From Candidatus Eisenbacteria bacterium (GTDB lineage Bacteria; Eisenbacteria; RBG-16-71-46): a stretch of 64,000 nt of DNA. The DNA lies in NCBI GenBank assembly GCA_020847735.1, contig JADLBL010000015.1:186001-250000 (forward strand), read 5' to 3'. The translations under genes and the position numbers were made by a program. Within the stretch, counting starts at the first letter, position 1; every line of letters starts with the position of its first letter. The notes beneath the pieces are model-generated. The model saw nothing but the letters and a program-made list of their open reading frames with translations. It was not told where the DNA came from and did no database searches. Shown here one piece after another: positions 8,156 through 19,779 of the stretch.

Positions 8156-9009
8156 GGCGACTCCCGGCCGGCGCCCCGCCGAAGCGTCAGCGACACGGTC
8201 GCCGTCTCACCCAGCACCGGATGCCCCTCGATACGCGCGGCGAAGCGCAGCCGCCCGCGCGTTCCCGCGAGGCCCACCGAGGCGCGGGTTGGGGAGCTGC
8301 GCGCCTCCGCCCATACGTCGAGAGCGCCGGCCGCGAGCGAAACGCCGGCGGACTGCGACCCGTCATCTTCCGCCGAGGCGGCGTCGATCGCGATCCAGCC
8401 CGCGAGCGCGCCGCGCGCCAGGCTCGCGCCCAGCTCGAGCGGCCGGGCGAGCGGCGGGGCCTCGCCCCGGGTCCACAACTGCGGCGCGCTCGCCCACAGG
8501 CGCACACCGGTCGCGGGCGCGATCCACGCTCCACCGCCGGCCTCGAATCCCGCGCCGAGCGCCGCATCGCTGGTCAGCAGGCCGCCGCCCGCGCGATCCC
8601 TGCGCGACACGATCCGCAACGCGAAACCGAACTCCGGGGTCGCGGCGCCCGCGCAGGCCCCGGCGCACGTCCAGCCCAGCTCGCCGTCGCCGGTCTGTGA
8701 GAGTCCCGCCGCGAGGCGCAGCGTGCGAACGGGCACGAGCAGCGACAGCGAGCGCGTCTCCAGATCGGGCAGCGCGAACCAGCGTGTCGCCGCGGCCTCG
8801 AACGCCCACCGTTCATCGGGCGCGGGCAGCGCGCGTTCGAGCAGCGCGGCCGATCCGGACTGCACGCCGGCGGCGAGCGCCGGCGTGAAGTCCTGAGACC
8901 TCACGACCGGTGCGCCGGCGAGCGCACCGACCCACAGGAGAGCCGCCCACAACTCCCGGCGCGCCGGCGGGTGGCGCCTCCTCGCGGCGGGGCCGCACCG
9001 CCCGCTCAC
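8152..9009 (-). CDS. Exported protein of unknown function, probable outer-membrane beta protein
   Basis: The product is 285 residues. After a strongly basic N-terminus (about 1-18) comes a hydrophobic stretch ELWAALLWVGALAGAPVV and a likely cleavage near RSQDFTP. The rest is glycine- and alanine-rich with repeated short amphipathic strands (LETRSLSLLVPVRTLRLAAG, RGALAGWIAIDAASAE), consistent with a small barrel or beta sandwich. No known catalytic motif is seen. The GTG start at 9009 overlaps the preceding gene's stop by four bases. It shares the (E/D)FTP mature start and compositional style with the next gene. Function is unknown. Confidence 0.55.
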   Translation of the reverse strand: MSGRCGPAARRRHPPARRELWAALLWVGALAGAPVVRSQDFTPALAAGVQSGSAALLERALPAPDERWAFEAAATRWFALPDLETRSLSLLVPVRTLRLAAGLSQTGDGELGWTCAGACAGAATPEFGFALRIVSRRDRAGGGLLTSDAALGAGFEAGGGAWIAPATGVRLWASAPQLWTRGEAPPLARPLELGASLARGALAGWIAIDAASAEDDGSQSAGVSLAAGALDVWAEARSSPTRASVGLAGTRGRLRFAARIEGHPVLGETATVSLTLRRGAGRESP

Positions 9010-10625
9010 GGCCGGCTTCCCAGGACCCGCAGCGTTTCCTGGCGCGTGACCGCACGCGCGCCGTCGTGCGCCCGCAGCACCGCGACGTACAGGCCGGGTG
9101 GCAGTTCGCCGAGCGCGACCCGGCGCGTGTCCGCCGCTCCGGACGCGACTTCGTCGAGCAGCCGGGCCGCACGCCGGCCGGCGAGGTCGTACAGCTCGAT
9201 GGTCACGCGGCCGCGCGGCCAGGGCAGCGTCCAGGTCAGCGCGAGTTCGCGCTCGTGCGCTCCGAGCCGCCGGGGCGAGAGCGTCAACCCGCCGCCTTCC
9301 GCGCCCGGGTCCCGCGGGAACGCGAGCGGCGTGCCACGAGTCTCCCGTGCGCTCGTCCACACGCCGGCGCGCTTCTCGAGCGGTGTGCCCGCGGGGACGC
9401 CGGCGGCCGAGTACGGCACACGGTCGGCCGGCAATCCGTCGCGCTCCCGCAGCACGACCTCGTCGGCCGTGCCGTCCCCGCCGTCGCTGTTGTTGAAGCT
9501 CGGCCATGGGCCGACCGCGAGCACGCGGGTGCTGTCGAGTCCGGGAAACGCCGCCAGGAGCGCCGTGCGGTCCTGCGCGAGCACCGCGAGGCTTTCGGCC
9601 GCGAGCTCGACCGCGGCGATCAGCGGAACACCGGCGCTCGAGCGGTCGGCGAGCGTGCAGCCGGTCAGCACGAGCGGCACGCCCGAGCGATTGCGCACCT
9701 CGACCCACTCGCCTTCCCCGGCGGCCGGGTGGAACTGGATCTCGGTCAGCTCGAGCGGCCCCGGCCCCACGCGGAGTGCGAGCGTGTCCGCGTTGCTGGC
9801 GGGCGCTTCGTCGAGCGCGAGCACGACGTGGGCGAACAGCGCGCGCCTTCCCGCGTCGCCCGCGGCGGCCGGGCGGACGACTTCGAGGGTTTCTCCGGCG
9901 CCGATTCCCGGCAGCGACGCTGCGAGCGATTCGGCGAGCGCGTCCCCGGCCAGCACGAGCAGCGCTTCGCCGGCCGCGAGCGGTGCTCGCCCCGGGTTCG
10001 CGACCCGCAGCGAGACCAGGAGCGCTTCGCCCGGGGCCGGCTGCCCGGGTCGCACCAGCAGCGTGCCGCGCACGATCGCGAGATCGCGCTGGCGCTGGTT
10101 GGGGCGTCCCGGCGAGGGCTCCGCCGGCCGGAAGTCGAGCGCGTTGGATCCGAAGTCGGCGTCGTCGGGCACACGGGCGAGCGAGCTGCCCGAGGGCGCG
10201 TCCGTGGCGGGCGCACCGCAGGCGTACTCGGCGAACTCGTGCGTGCCCCAGCCGACCGTTTCGCGGCCGCCATCCGGCCATTCGAGGCGGATGGCGTCGG
10301 GACCGTTCTGCAGATCGAGCGTCGCGATCCGGTCCGGCGCGGGCGAGACCAGCGCGCCGCCGACCACGAAGCGCCCGTGCGCCGGCACGCTGTCGCCGGC
10401 CGCGCCGGTCCAGCGGAGGGTCCAGCGGCCGGCGGCCGAGCCGTCGCCCGACTCCAGTCGCAGTCCCGCCAGCGCGCAGGCCGAGCCCGACGGGTTGAAG
10501 AACTCCACGTACTCGCGGCCGCCGTCCTCGCCGGGAGCGTCGTAGTAAACCTCGGCGACGATCGCCCGTCCCGCCGGAGCGCAGACGGCCAGCGCCAGAG
10601 TCGCGGCCAGGTGCTGCAATACCAT
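9006..10625 (-). CDS. Secreted protein with two lamin-tail-like domains and a FlgD/T9SS-like C-terminal domain
   Basis: The product is 539 residues. A signal peptide (about 1-21) precedes a first lamin-tail-like domain (about 22-160; VAEVYYDAPGEDGGREYVEF), a middle region with repeated VRVANPG-type beta strands (about 190-310), a second lamin-tail-like domain (about 315-440; LELTEIQFHPAAGEGEWVEV) and a C-terminal beta domain (about 455-539; VTIELYDLAGRRAARLLDEV, LPPGLYVAVLRA). The C-terminal domain resembles those found on exported proteins of FCB bacteria. The ATG at 10625 immediately precedes the signal sequence; upstream in-frame codons lack support. It heads a chain of overlapping genes running to the aminotransferase. 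Confidence 0.75.
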   Translation of the reverse strand: MVLQHLAATLALAVCAPAGRAIVAEVYYDAPGEDGGREYVEFFNPSGSACALAGLRLESGDGSAAGRWTLRWTGAAGDSVPAHGRFVVGGALVSPAPDRIATLDLQNGPDAIRLEWPDGGRETVGWGTHEFAEYACGAPATDAPSGSSLARVPDDADFGSNALDFRPAEPSPGRPNQRQRDLAIVRGTLLVRPGQPAPGEALLVSLRVANPGRAPLAAGEALLVLAGDALAESLAASLPGIGAGETLEVVRPAAAGDAGRRALFAHVVLALDEAPASNADTLALRVGPGPLELTEIQFHPAAGEGEWVEVRNRSGVPLVLTGCTLADRSSAGVPLIAAVELAAESLAVLAQDRTALLAAFPGLDSTRVLAVGPWPSFNNSDGGDGTADEVVLRERDGLPADRVPYSAAGVPAGTPLEKRAGVWTSARETRGTPLAFPRDPGAEGGGLTLSPRRLGAHERELALTWTLPWPRGRVTIELYDLAGRRAARLLDEVASGAADTRRVALGELPPGLYVAVLRAHDGARAVTRQETLRVLGSRP

Positions 10626-10772
10626 GAGGGTTTCGCCGCGGGGGCGTCGTGACTCGGGGGCCTGGGTGCGGCGCGAACACGCGCATCGCGGGCAAGCCAC
10701 GTGCCGCGGCCGCGGCGCGGCGAGCCGTCCGACGCCGGCGCTCACGCACGTGGCGAAGAGCGGGCCTTCGGG

Positions 10773-12905
10773 CTAGGGCAGCCCGCGTCTCCTGCGCAGC
10801 GCCCATTCGGTCCCGAGCACCGCCACGAGCGCGGCGAAGAGCCACGGCGACTCCCACAGCCGCGTGCTCGCCGCGCGCCGGCGCGTGAGCGCGCGCGTCG
10901 AAAGCCCGCGCGCCCACGCGTCGGCGTGGCCGGCGTCGCCGGCCTTTCCGCCGCTCGCGCGCGCGATCGCGCCGAGGGTCGAGCTGTCCGGTTCGCTGCG
11001 CAGGGCTTCGAGACTCCAGCGGTCCACCGCGAAGGCCGTCGTCGCGCTTGCCCGCGTGCGGCCACCGCCCACGGCCTGCACGCTCACCTGCCAGCGGCCC
11101 GGCGGCAGCGCATCGAGCGACGCCGTGTAGCTGCCCGCTTCACCCGGCTCGAAGTCGAGAGACCGCGAGGCGCCGCGCCCGTCGCTCGCGGTCCCCGCGA
11201 CCTGCGCGCCCGCCACCGGACGGAACGCCTCGTCCTGCAGCGACGCGAACAGCCGTACACGTTCGCCGTTGGCCGACAGCCAGCGCTCGGGGCGCACCCG
11301 CAGCGGCTCGCCCTGCACGGGCTCCGACAACCAGCGCACGGTCTTCCGCCACAATCGCCGGCCCCGTTCGCCCGCCAGCTCGTCGTTGCCCGCCAGCGAC
11401 CAGCGCCAGAAGCCGGTGCCGTTGACGAGCAGCACCGGTCCACGGCCGGCGCGGCGCGCGAACACCAGCGGCGGGCCGCCGCCCTGCGCGCCGACGAGCA
11501 CGCGATCTCCGCCGCCCGGCGAGAACGGCATCACGCCGGAAAGCGGCGCGGCCGCGCGCCAGGCGGCGTCCCCGCGCGCGGGATCGTCGTCCCAGGCGAG
11601 CAGCTCCTCGGCGGCCGGGCTCGGCTGCGGCCGCACCTCGAGCGTCGAAGCGCCCGTCCGGGGAAACTGCAATTCGGCGGCGAGCGCCCCGCGCGAATAG
11701 CGGACGAGACCCGGGGCCGGTCCGCCCAGCAGCAGCAAACCTCCGCCGCCGCGCACGAAGGCCGCCAGCGCGCGGTCGAACCCGTCGCTCACCTCGGCCG
11801 CGGCGAGCGCATCGAGGATCACGACCGCGCGCCCCCGCAGGTCGGCGGCCGACGGCGGGCCGCCCGCGTGTTCGAGCGATCGCCAGCCTCCGCGCTCGCG
11901 CACGCGCGTCTCGAGCGCCAGCGACGAATCGCCGAGCAGCGCGCGACGCAGGAACGTGAGATCCCAGTTGAGCTGGCCCGTCACGATCAGCACGCCGAGC
12001 CGGCCCGGCGCCACCTGCACCGCGGCTTCGCGCGAGTCGTTGAGCGCGCTCGCGTCGCCCGGCAGCGAATCCACGCGCGCCGTCCACACCGCGAGCCCGG
12101 GCCGCACCGGCGTCACGCGCAGCGTGACCGCGGCCTCGGCGCCCGGCCCCGGCGCCGGAACGGTCGCCCGAGCCAGTTCGCGGCCGTCCTCCAGCACGCG
12201 CACCGGGATCGCCGTGCCGCGCGGTTCGCTCGACCGGACGCGCACGCGCACCGGCGCCGCCTCGCCAACGCGCGCGACCGGCGAGGTCTCGACCTCGGCG
12301 ATCGCGCGATCGGGTCCCGCCGGGCCGCCGATCGTCACCGTGTGCACCGGCACGCCCAGTTCGCGCGCGGCCGCGACCGGGTCGGCGCCCGCGTTGACGA
12401 CTCCGTCGCTCACGACGATCACGCCGTCGGGCCGCCGCTCGACCGGCTCGGCCGCGAGCGCCGTCAGCGCGTCACCCAGCGCCGTGGACTGGCGCGCCAC
12501 CGACCCCGTGTCGGCGGCCAGGGTCGCGGCGAAGGGGCGCGTCTGCACGCTCGCGCGCCCGCGCAGCGCCCCCGCCAGATCCTTCGCCACGCGCGCGGCC
12601 ACTTCGGAGCGCGGCGGTCCCCCGGGAGAGGAGCGCAGGTCCATGCTCGCCGAGACGTCGAGCAGCACCGTCACGCGCCGGCCGGCCGCGGGCAGCGCCC
12701 GATCGAGCACCGGCTGGGCGAGCAGCCAGGCAAGCGTCACGAGGGCCGCGCCGCGCAGGATCGCCAGCAGCCGCCGCATGCCCCGCGGCAGCGGCGGGGT
12801 CCCGAATGCGTACGCCCACACGGCCAGCGCCACCAGCACCAGCGACAGCAGGGCGAGCGCGATCCACGGCGCGTTGGGCGCGAAGTGCAGCGAGAGGTCG
12901 TTCAC
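10773..12905 (-). CDS. Membrane protein with von Willebrand factor A domain and GATase-like region
   Basis: The 710-residue product has two N-terminal transmembrane segments (about 14-34 and 47-66), a VWA domain (about 76-195) with a metal-ion-dependent adhesion motif DVSASMD, beta-sandwich regions (about 200-300), a class I glutamine-amidotransferase-like fold (about 305-540; GVLIVTGQLNW, GGGLLLLGG) lacking an obvious catalytic Cys, another beta region, and a C-terminal transmembrane segment (about 684-702). This layout is typical of large inner-membrane proteins found near MoxR/BatA-type systems, but no MoxR ATPase or DUF58 gene is present in the window. The start is GTG at 12905. Its partner is not identifiable. 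Confidence 0.75.
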   Translation of the reverse strand: MNDLSLHFAPNAPWIALALLSLVLVALAVWAYAFGTPPLPRGMRRLLAILRGAALVTLAWLLAQPVLDRALPAAGRRVTVLLDVSASMDLRSSPGGPPRSEVAARVAKDLAGALRGRASVQTRPFAATLAADTGSVARQSTALGDALTALAAEPVERRPDGVIVVSDGVVNAGADPVAAARELGVPVHTVTIGGPAGPDRAIAEVETSPVARVGEAAPVRVRVRSSEPRGTAIPVRVLEDGRELARATVPAPGPGAEAAVTLRVTPVRPGLAVWTARVDSLPGDASALNDSREAAVQVAPGRLGVLIVTGQLNWDLTFLRRALLGDSSLALETRVRERGGWRSLEHAGGPPSAADLRGRAVVILDALAAAEVSDGFDRALAAFVRGGGGLLLLGGPAPGLVRYSRGALAAELQFPRTGASTLEVRPQPSPAAEELLAWDDDPARGDAAWRAAAPLSGVMPFSPGGGDRVLVGAQGGGPPLVFARRAGRGPVLLVNGTGFWRWSLAGNDELAGERGRRLWRKTVRWLSEPVQGEPLRVRPERWLSANGERVRLFASLQDEAFRPVAGAQVAGTASDGRGASRSLDFEPGEAGSYTASLDALPPGRWQVSVQAVGGGRTRASATTAFAVDRWSLEALRSEPDSSTLGAIARASGGKAGDAGHADAWARGLSTRALTRRRAASTRLWESPWLFAALVAVLGTEWALRRRRGLP

Positions 12906-13051
12906 GAGTCGGCGAAGCTAGCGCGGCGAAGCCGCGGGACGCCAGCCGAAGTCACCAGCGCTCGGAAAGCCGCGCCGGGAGCGGCGCGTCCCGGCGCGCG
13001 GCGGGGCACGATCCGCCGGGCCGCAGGGCGCGGCCGCGGGCGTGACGCGTC

Positions 13052-13582
13052 TCAGGCGCTGCCCGCCGCCTGGCGGGCCGCGCGCTCCTGGTCGGCCAGG
13101 CGCAGGCCCTCGAGAATCAGCCGGTCGAGGTCGAGATCAATCTGGATGTCCTCGTCGCACACGGTTTCGCCCGGAACGAACTGGAACCGGCCGTCGCGCC
13201 ACAGGACGAGCCCGTAGACGATGCGGCGCAGCACCTCGTGCACGGCGTCGCGCACCTGCTCGGAGTTCGTCTCGCCCGCTTCGATCAGCAGCTCGCCGAT
13301 CCGCCGGCGTCCGTCCGAGCGCTGGCGCTCGAGCGCGCGCGCGAGCGCGTCCGGCCGCACCTGACCGCGGTGGACGAGCACCTCGCCCGCGCGCACCGAC
13401 ATGCCGGACGTGCGGGCGAACACCGGGCGACCCCGCTCGAGGAACAACTCCACCCGTTCGGATTCGCGCAGCAGTTCGAGCCGGCCGCTCGCCTGCGCGA
13501 GCTGCAGGAGCTGCAGCACCTCGGTCGGGAAGAAGTGCGCGAGATCGCCCGCGAGCGCCGCGGGCAGGGTCACGCCTTCCAT
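13052..13582 (-). CDS. DUF4388-domain protein
   Basis: The product is 176 residues. The first part (LAHFFPTEVLQLLQLAQASG followed by RLELLRESERVELFLERGRP) is the DUF4388/PatA-N type domain, usually found in proteins tied to two-component and gliding-motility signalling. The second part is a helical region (about 85-170) with VHEVLRRIVYGLVLWRDGRF, like the family's C-terminal half. No catalytic residues are evident. The ATG at 13582 lies inside the last codons of the upstream phosphatidyltransferase gene (13-base overlap), so translational coupling is likely. Role unknown; a scaffold or signalling adaptor is the usual guess for the family. Confidence 0.7.
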   Translation of the reverse strand: MEGVTLPAALAGDLAHFFPTEVLQLLQLAQASGRLELLRESERVELFLERGRPVFARTSGMSVRAGEVLVHRGQVRPDALARALERQRSDGRRRIGELLIEAGETNSEQVRDAVHEVLRRIVYGLVLWRDGRFQFVPGETVCDEDIQIDLDLDRLILEGLRLADQERAARQAAGSA

Positions 13583-14481
13583 CGCACGTCGCCCACCACT
13601 CGACCCTCGGAGCGCGCCGCTTCGGTCATCATCTTCAGGTTGTACCAGCCGACGAGGAAGATCTGCACGGTCGTCGCGGCCAGCAGCACGCCCAGCGCGA
13701 TTTCGGTGAGCGGGGTGAGCGTGCGCGCGAGCTGATCGCTCAGCGCCCACAGCAGCGTCAGCAGCGCGATCAGCGAACCCATCACGACGCCCGTGAACCG
13801 GCCGAACGAAGTCGAATGGATGGTGACCGGACCGACGCACAGGTACAGGTAGGCGCCGCCCGTGACGAGGACTGCGTAGCGGGTGACGCCGATCCAGAAG
13901 ACCACCGGCGAGAGCAGGCCGGCCGCCGCGAGCCCGGCGAGCATCGCGAGGTTGAAGACGATGTCCACCAGCGGGTCGAGCACCGTGCCCATGCGGGTCG
14001 TCTGCTGCCAGCGGCGCGCGATCCAGCCGTCGAGCACGTCCGAGAGCGCGGCGACGAGGTAGGTGACGAACGCCACCATGAAGTGCCGCTCCTCGAGGAA
14101 CAGCACGATGCCCGGCACCAGCGAGATGCGCAGCAGCGTGAGCGTGAGCGGCACGTTGAGCGCCGCCAGCCGGTACCCCTTCGCATCGCGCAGCAGCCCG
14201 ACGTACAGCGAGACGAACGCGAACGCCGCCAGCACCCAGAGCGCGGTGTGCAGGAAGAACCGGTACGCGAGCGCCCGGTCCCAGGTGAGGCTCATCGCCA
14301 CCGAGCCCAGGAACGCCAGGGCGAAGAAGGCCAGCGCCAGCGTCCAGATCGAGCGCACGGCGAACGGGTTCGCGAGCCAGTCGGCGCGCGCCTGTGCGGC
14401 CACGTGGCGCACGTACGTGAGGATGGCGCGCGGCGCGAAGCGCCGCGACCTCAGCTCGCGCAGGTGTTCCTCGATGAACAT
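13570..14481 (-). CDS. CDP-alcohol phosphatidyltransferase family membrane protein
   Basis: The 303-residue integral membrane protein carries the complete family motif D-G-x2-A-R-x8-G-x3-D-x3-D in DGWIARRWQQTTRMGTVLDP followed by LVD. Enzymes of this family transfer a phosphatidyl group from CDP-diacylglycerol (or a related CDP-alcohol donor) to an alcohol. The acceptor cannot be read from sequence. Two transmembrane helices (about 45-65 and 80-98) precede the catalytic core, and at least four follow, so the protein is longer than minimal PgsA/PssA enzymes. The ATG at 14481 is the first codon of the conserved frame. It overlaps the DUF4388 gene. A hairpin separates it from ppdK upstream. Confidence 0.85.
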   Translation of the reverse strand: MFIEEHLRELRSRRFAPRAILTYVRHVAAQARADWLANPFAVRSIWTLALAFFALAFLGSVAMSLTWDRALAYRFFLHTALWVLAAFAFVSLYVGLLRDAKGYRLAALNVPLTLTLLRISLVPGIVLFLEERHFMVAFVTYLVAALSDVLDGWIARRWQQTTRMGTVLDPLVDIVFNLAMLAGLAAAGLLSPVVFWIGVTRYAVLVTGGAYLYLCVGPVTIHSTSFGRFTGVVMGSLIALLTLLWALSDQLARTLTPLTEIALGVLLAATTVQIFLVGWYNLKMMTEAARSEGRVVGDVRWKA

Positions 14482-14601
14482 GGCGGCCCCCCCGGTCCGA
14501 TGCGCCGCAACCATACGCGCTCGCCGCGGCACGTGCACGCCCGCGGCCCTCGCGCGCCTTGCGTCCGCCGGGGGCGCGCGCTTCACGCCGGGCAGGCGAA
14601 A

Positions 14602-14627
14602 GGCCGGGACGCACGTTCGTCCCGGCC
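14602..14627 (-). terminator. Hairpin after ppdK, likely terminator
   Basis: A perfect 10-bp stem (14602-14611 with 14618-14627) with a 6-base loop lies 23 bases beyond the ppdK stop. On the minus strand it is followed by TTTCGCC, a weak U-tract. Confidence 0.5.
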
Positions 14628-14650
14628 CTCGTCGTGTCGCGGGACGGAGC

Positions 14651-17539
<2,889 letters not shown>

Positions 17540-17575
17540 GCCTGAACCTCCGTGTGCGAGTGGACAATTCCCGCG

Positions 17576-17604
17576 AGAATAGCGAGCGGCCGATGGCGTC
17601 ACAA
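17576..17604 (-). promoter_or_regulatory. Sigma70-type promoter for ppdK
   Basis: On the minus strand TTGTGA (17604-17599), a 17-base spacer and TATTCT (17581-17576) lie about 40 bases before the ppdK ATG. The -35 box sits in the loop of an imperfect inverted repeat (17588-17597 with 17605-17614). Confidence 0.7.
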
Positions 17605-17648
17605 GCCACCGGCCGCGCGCGTTTTCGGAATGTTTCAGCCGCCGGAGA

Positions 17649-19778
17649 TCACTTCGACGGCAGCACCCTGCCGTGCATCACGGTCGGCTTGCGGAACAGG
17701 GAAGGGTCGTGATCGCCGTTGAGGGTGATCAGCCGGGTCCGGTAGTAGGTCACCCGTTCGCCGTCGAGCAGGCGCTCTTCGAACGCCGGCAGGACGAGCC
17801 CGAGCACCGTCTTCCATTCGGAAAACAGCCGGCGCTCGTGCCAGCGCAGGTCGGAGCCCAGCCCGGCGTCCGCCGCGACGACGCGCTTCGTCGCGCGGTC
17901 GATCGCCAGCCGAAGCCGTTGCCCGCCCGGGGCCGTGAAATCCACCAGGTCGCACGCCGACCCGCCGATCGTTTCGGCGCCGCGCAGCGCCGCGCCGCTG
18001 CCTTCGTCCGCCGCCGCCCGCAGCAGATGCACGAGGTCCCCCTGGAACGTGGACTGGAGCGAGCGCACCTCGAGCGAATCGGCCAGCTTGAGACTGGCCG
18101 TGTCCCCCACCCCCAGCGTCCAGGCTTCGTTCCCGTTCAGGGTCTGCCGAATCTCGAACGTGAGCATGCGCGTGGATTGCGAGAGCTGCATCGGGTCCAC
18201 CCGCACGACGCTGTACTGGCCCTCGACCTTCTGGCCCCGGGACTCGATGCCGATGTCTCCTTCGTAGGCGCTCGACTTCGCCGAGGCGAGCCGCGCCGCA
18301 CCGCCGTGCGCCTCGATCGCTCCGGCGATCGCGGCCCGGCCGGCGCGCAACTGTTCCGCGGTCGGCGCCGGCAGCGTGTCGGGACGGCTCGTGCGCCGGA
18401 CGCTGATCGGAACGCTCGCGACCTTGCCGAGCGGAGCGAGCAGCCGCTGCACGCGGTCCGCCGGGCCCGCGACGAACACCGTCGGCGGCGCGCCGAGCGC
18501 GCGGGCGACGGGGGCGAGATCCAGCGACGGCGAGGCGATCGCGGTGATCGCGTGCGTCACGGCGTCGGGAGTCAGCCCCGCGAAGTCGTCCGCCTGCCAG
18601 CGGCTGATCCGCGCCCCGATCGTTTCGAGCTCGAGCGGCACGGACTGCGCGACGCGGTGTTGCAGCGCCTTCTCCGACGCGCCGGTGGGCGGCGAGGCCG
18701 CGAAGCCGCGCAGCGTTCCGAGCAGGCGGCCCGCGATCGCGCGCGCCGAGTCGGCCGGACCTTCGTCGGCGAGGACGAGCAGACTGGCGTCGCGCAGCGA
18801 GGTGAGCGCGACCGAGGCGCCACTGCCCGCGAGCCGGTCCTCGAGCGCCGCCCGCGCCACCTGCCAGGCGGCGAGTTCCGGAGCCGCCCTGCCGGGTCCG
18901 CGCACCAGGACGCGGACTTCGGCACGCGGGCTTCCGGGCAGGTCCATCAGCCGCACGCCCGCCTGCGGCGCCGGGGCGGGACGCGCCCGGTCGGCGGCGA
19001 CCTTGCCGGCCCAGCGCCCGAACACGTCCTGCGCGGCCGCGAACGCGTGTTCGGGCGTCACGTCACCGGCGATGGCCAGCACCGCGCGGTCCGGGCGCCA
19101 GCGGTCGCGCACGAAGTTCTTCACATCCTCGAGGTGCGTCTCGAGCAGGCCGTCGAAGACGCCGCCCTCGGGGTGTCCGTACGGATGCGGATCCAGCGCG
19201 ATGCCCCACATCCGGTCGTCCGCCAGCGCCGCTTCGCTTCGCGCCCGGGAGCGCAGTCGCGCGATCATCGCGCCCTGGGCCGACTGAAAGGGCTCCTCTT
19301 CGAGTCGCGGGCTGACGACCACGTCGGCCATGATCTCGAGCGCGGCGTCGAAGGACGACGATCGCGCGCCACAGGCCGCCAGCGCGTAGTCGCGCTGCGC
19401 ACTGATCGCCAGCGTCGCGCCCGCCGCGCCGAGGTCGGCCGCGAGCTGCTCGCGGGTGCGCGAGGCCGAACCGGCCTGCACGATACGCGAGGTCAGCTCC
19501 GCCAGGCCCGGCAGCGAGTCCGGCTCGTCGGCCGTACCGGCGGGCACGAGAAGCTGCGCCTGCACGATGGGCAGCGAGCCGGAGGGAAAGACCACGACCC
19601 GCAGTCCGTTGGCGAGCGTTCGCGAAACGGGCTCGGGGAAGCGCGGCGAAGGCGCCGCGGGCGTCACGACGGCGGCCATCGCGGCCGTTGCGGCCATCAG
19701 GCTCGTCACGACGGCCGACAGGGTCGCGGCGTACGCCCGCCGCGGCAACACGGCTCCTGGCTCGGAAAGTCGCTTCAT
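17649..19778 (-). CDS. Exported M16-family-like protein lacking the zinc motif, with C-terminal extra domain
   Basis: The 709-residue product has an N-terminal hydrophobic leader (about 15-36), then an M16 peptidase fold: an RTLANGLRVVVFPSGSLPIV start, the first domain (about 48-250) and the second (about 265-450). Where active M16 enzymes have HxxEH, this protein reads GLAELTSRIV (E94, S97, R98), so zinc binding and catalysis are unlikely. Residues about 475-709 form an additional domain (IEAHGGAARLASAKSSAYEG, LRLAIDRATKRVVAADAG) resembling LolA/outer-membrane lipoprotein-sorting beta folds. It follows the other M16-like gene by one base. M16 proteins often act as active/inactive pairs; here neither member has the motif. 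Confidence 0.8.
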   Translation of the reverse strand: MKRLSEPGAVLPRRAYAATLSAVVTSLMAATAAMAAVVTPAAPSPRFPEPVSRTLANGLRVVVFPSGSLPIVQAQLLVPAGTADEPDSLPGLAELTSRIVQAGSASRTREQLAADLGAAGATLAISAQRDYALAACGARSSSFDAALEIMADVVVSPRLEEEPFQSAQGAMIARLRSRARSEAALADDRMWGIALDPHPYGHPEGGVFDGLLETHLEDVKNFVRDRWRPDRAVLAIAGDVTPEHAFAAAQDVFGRWAGKVAADRARPAPAPQAGVRLMDLPGSPRAEVRVLVRGPGRAAPELAAWQVARAALEDRLAGSGASVALTSLRDASLLVLADEGPADSARAIAGRLLGTLRGFAASPPTGASEKALQHRVAQSVPLELETIGARISRWQADDFAGLTPDAVTHAITAIASPSLDLAPVARALGAPPTVFVAGPADRVQRLLAPLGKVASVPISVRRTSRPDTLPAPTAEQLRAGRAAIAGAIEAHGGAARLASAKSSAYEGDIGIESRGQKVEGQYSVVRVDPMQLSQSTRMLTFEIRQTLNGNEAWTLGVGDTASLKLADSLEVRSLQSTFQGDLVHLLRAAADEGSGAALRGAETIGGSACDLVDFTAPGGQRLRLAIDRATKRVVAADAGLGSDLRWHERRLFSEWKTVLGLVLPAFEERLLDGERVTYYRTRLITLNGDHDPSLFRKPTVMHGRVLPSK

Positions 19779-19779
19779 G

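Noticed and set aside
10626-10745. Upstream start for the double lamin-tail protein
   Set aside because: The extra 40 codons are Arg/Cys-rich and would bury the signal peptide; the ATG at 10625 begins the signal directly.
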